Positions 62,819 through 64,000 of a stretch of DNA of 64,000 nucleotides are shown one piece after another. Under the pieces are notes generated by a model. That model was not told where the DNA came from, did not search any database, and saw only the letters and a list, made by a program, of their open reading frames with translations. The first letter of the stretch is position 1. Every line of letters begins with the position of its first letter. The DNA lies in the NCBI RefSeq assembly GCF_004745805.1, contig NZ_SRLQ01000024.1:1-64000 (forward strand). The letters are read 5' to 3'. Origin of the DNA: Mycolicibacterium sp. CH28. Its GTDB lineage: Bacteria > Actinomycetota > Actinomycetes > Mycobacteriales > Mycobacteriaceae. Both the position numbers and the translations under genes were made by a program.

Positions 62819-64000
62819 GCCGTCGTGTCCGCCCCAGTGCCTGCGACGTAGAACTCCACGCCCTCGAGTTCGGCGACCAGCCCGCCGTCGGCGGTCTCCA
62901 ACGCGATGTCGAAGTCGACCCTCTTGTCGTTGACCGGGTTAGCAGCGATCCGGCAGCGCACGCTGCCACTGTCACCGAGGGGCTGATGGAAGACCGCGCG
63001 CCCGATACGCACCGGAAGGACCAGGGGCCGTCCGTGCGCGCTCGCCCACAGGATGCCCAGCTGCAGCCCACCGTCGACGCTGACCGGGTCGATCGCCCAG
63101 TCGCCGCCGGGCCACCCGAGATCACCCATACTCTTGAGGGTTGCGCTGCCGCCGGCGTCGCCGACGGTTTCGAGGTGCTCGATGGCCGCGAACCGCGGCC
63201 CGTGGAACAACGGGCCGCCGTAGATGTCGCCGGCCCCGAAGGGCCACTGCCCACCGGAGACGACGGGCACCGAAATGCCGGGCGCGGAATCGGATTCGGT
63301 CTCCAGGACGGCCCGGTAGCGCTTACGCCCCTCCGGGTCCTGCACACTCACGGTGTAGACCGACCCCGCCGGCTCGAAGTCCAGCGTGAGTGCCTGCTGC
63401 TCGCACTCGGCGAACGTCACTCCCGAGAGCACCTGGAAGTCACGGATCACCGGGGATGCGTCCGGCACCAATCCGCGCACTGCCCGCAGCATGGCGTCGA
63501 GCACGATCACCACCGGCACCACAACCCGGCCACGTACCTGGTGGTCGGCGAGCACCGGCAGGTTCTCGGTCGACACATCCCAGTCCAGGCGCGCCGCCCG
63601 CAGGCGTCCCTCGGCCGGTGCCGCCACGACGATCGCAGTCGCCCCTGAGCGCAGCAGGGCGTGCTCGGCGAAGAACTGTGCTCCTTCGTCGATCGGGATG
63701 ACTCCCACCCCGGACTCCAGGAACCGGCTCCTCAGCGTGGCGTCGACCATGCCGCCGTCCCACGGGCCCCAGCCGAACGCGCGCACCACACAGGCGTCGC
63801 CACGGCGTGCGGCTTCCCGTGCCGCGATGGACTCCAGCACCGCGTTGGCCGCGGCGTACGCGCACTGCCCGGGGTTACCGGCACGCGCCGCGATGGAGGA
63901 GAACAGCGAGATAAACCGGAGGTCATCCGACGACGTCGCGGCCAGTAGCGCTTCCGCGCCAATCACTTTGGTGCTGAACACCCGGACGAACTGCTCGTCG
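62815..64000 (-). CDS. PfaA-like polyketide synthase, C-terminal part (KR and DH; 5' end outside window)
   Basis: The frame is open from the right edge of the window to TGA at 62815, about 394 codons. The first part is the end of a ketoreductase: FVRVFSTKVIGAEALL, FISLFSSIAARAGNPGQCAY and AAANAVLE with the catalytic Ser and Tyr. A PKS-type dehydratase follows, with HQVRGRVVVP (HxxxGxxxxP) and DPVSVDGGLQ. A KR followed by a DH at the C-terminus is the layout of PfaA, which begins with KS, AT and tandem carriers; those would lie beyond 64000. The overlap with the PfaC-like gene shows that the two are coupled. Confidence 0.88.
   Translation of the reverse strand, partial: DEQFVRVFSTKVIGAEALLAATSSDDLRFISLFSSIAARAGNPGQCAYAAANAVLESIAAREAARRGDACVVRAFGWGPWDGGMVDATLRSRFLESGVGVIPIDEGAQFFAEHALLRSGATAIVVAAPAEGRLRAARLDWDVSTENLPVLADHQVRGRVVVPVVIVLDAMLRAVRGLVPDASPVIRDFQVLSGVTFAECEQQALTLDFEPAGSVYTVSVQDPEGRKRYRAVLETESDSAPGISVPVVSGGQWPFGAGDIYGGPLFHGPRFAAIEHLETVGDAGGSATLKSMGDLGWPGGDWAIDPVSVDGGLQLGILWASAHGRPLVLPVRIGRAVFHQPLGDSGSVRCRIAANPVNDKRVDFDIALETADGGLVAELEGVEFYVAGTGADTTA

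Noticed and set aside
61790..62851. Plus-strand frame of 353 codons over the PKS
   Set aside because: It is antisense to the ketosynthase domain with its intact catalytic residues.
1..64000. CRISPR, tRNA, rRNA, insertion sequences, phage genes
   Set aside because: I looked for regular short repeats, clover-leaf patterns, and transposase or integrase proteins and found none.

Overview
The window looks like chromosome from a Mycobacterium (sensu lato). The DNA is GC-rich, GTG and TTG starts are common, and the gene families are mycobacterial: MmpS/MmpL, PE-PPE hydrolase domain, DrrABC, MbtH, a fused RmlC-RmlD, and CmcI-type rhamnosyl methyltransferase. I see no rRNA, tRNA, transposase, integrase or CRISPR. 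Almost the whole window reads as one cell-envelope glycolipid locus, and its parts resemble a glycopeptidolipid (GPL) cluster. Species and product structure cannot be read from the sequence.

Layout. 1-6369 (minus): MbtH-like protein, an NRPS module (C-A-T-E), and the start of a second NRPS (C-A...) that leaves the window at base 1. 6672-8729 (minus): GT1 glycosyltransferase and SAM methyltransferase. 8807-9307: small DUF2505-like protein. 9392-16498 (plus): three tandem OafA-type O-acyltransferases with SGNH tails. 16501-21678 (plus): sugar epimerase/dehydratase, DrrA-DrrB-DrrC exporter, and a polytopic membrane protein. 21679-26809 (minus): GT1, sugar epimerase, nucleotide-sugar dehydrogenase, GT1. 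26986-29447 (plus): GMC oxidoreductase and CmcI-type methyltransferase. 29667-38030 (minus): fourth acyltransferase, a GT1 deletion scar, PE-PPE hydrolase, GT1, two Gfo/Idh/MocA oxidoreductases, and an LCM-type methyltransferase. 38121-41138 (plus): GT4 and a second GMC. 41256-44415 (minus): third Gfo/Idh/MocA, TylF-type methyltransferase, GT1. 44862-53065 (plus): condensation-fold acyltransferase, then MmpS and two MmpL. 53071-64000 (minus): a tightly coupled run of a PfaA-like PKS end, a 2141-residue PfaC-like synthase, rmlA, rmlB and rmlC-rmlD.

Working model (inference). A PUFA-synthase-type iterative PKS makes a long acyl chain. The first condensation domain of the NRPS joins it to a Thr-like residue, which is epimerised to the D form, and the next module extends it. 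dTDP-rhamnose, a uronic or related sugar, and possibly sugars altered by the GMC and Gfo/Idh/MocA enzymes are then added by five intact GT1 enzymes and one GT4. The glycan is decorated by four methyltransferases and four O-acyltransferases. MmpS-MmpL-MmpL and DrrABC are the candidate exporters. No fatty acyl-AMP ligase (FadD/FAAL) is visible, so how the acyl chain reaches the NRPS is open.

Main points for a second look: the PUFA-synthase-like genes sitting in one operon with rhamnose genes inside a GPL-like locus; KstR-like palindromes in front of the NRPS operon and one sugar operon; repeated GMC plus Gfo/Idh/MocA sets; a 388-bp perfect repeat between the two NRPS genes; an NRPS gene split that looks like a frameshift; and a glycosyltransferase reduced to a deletion scar.
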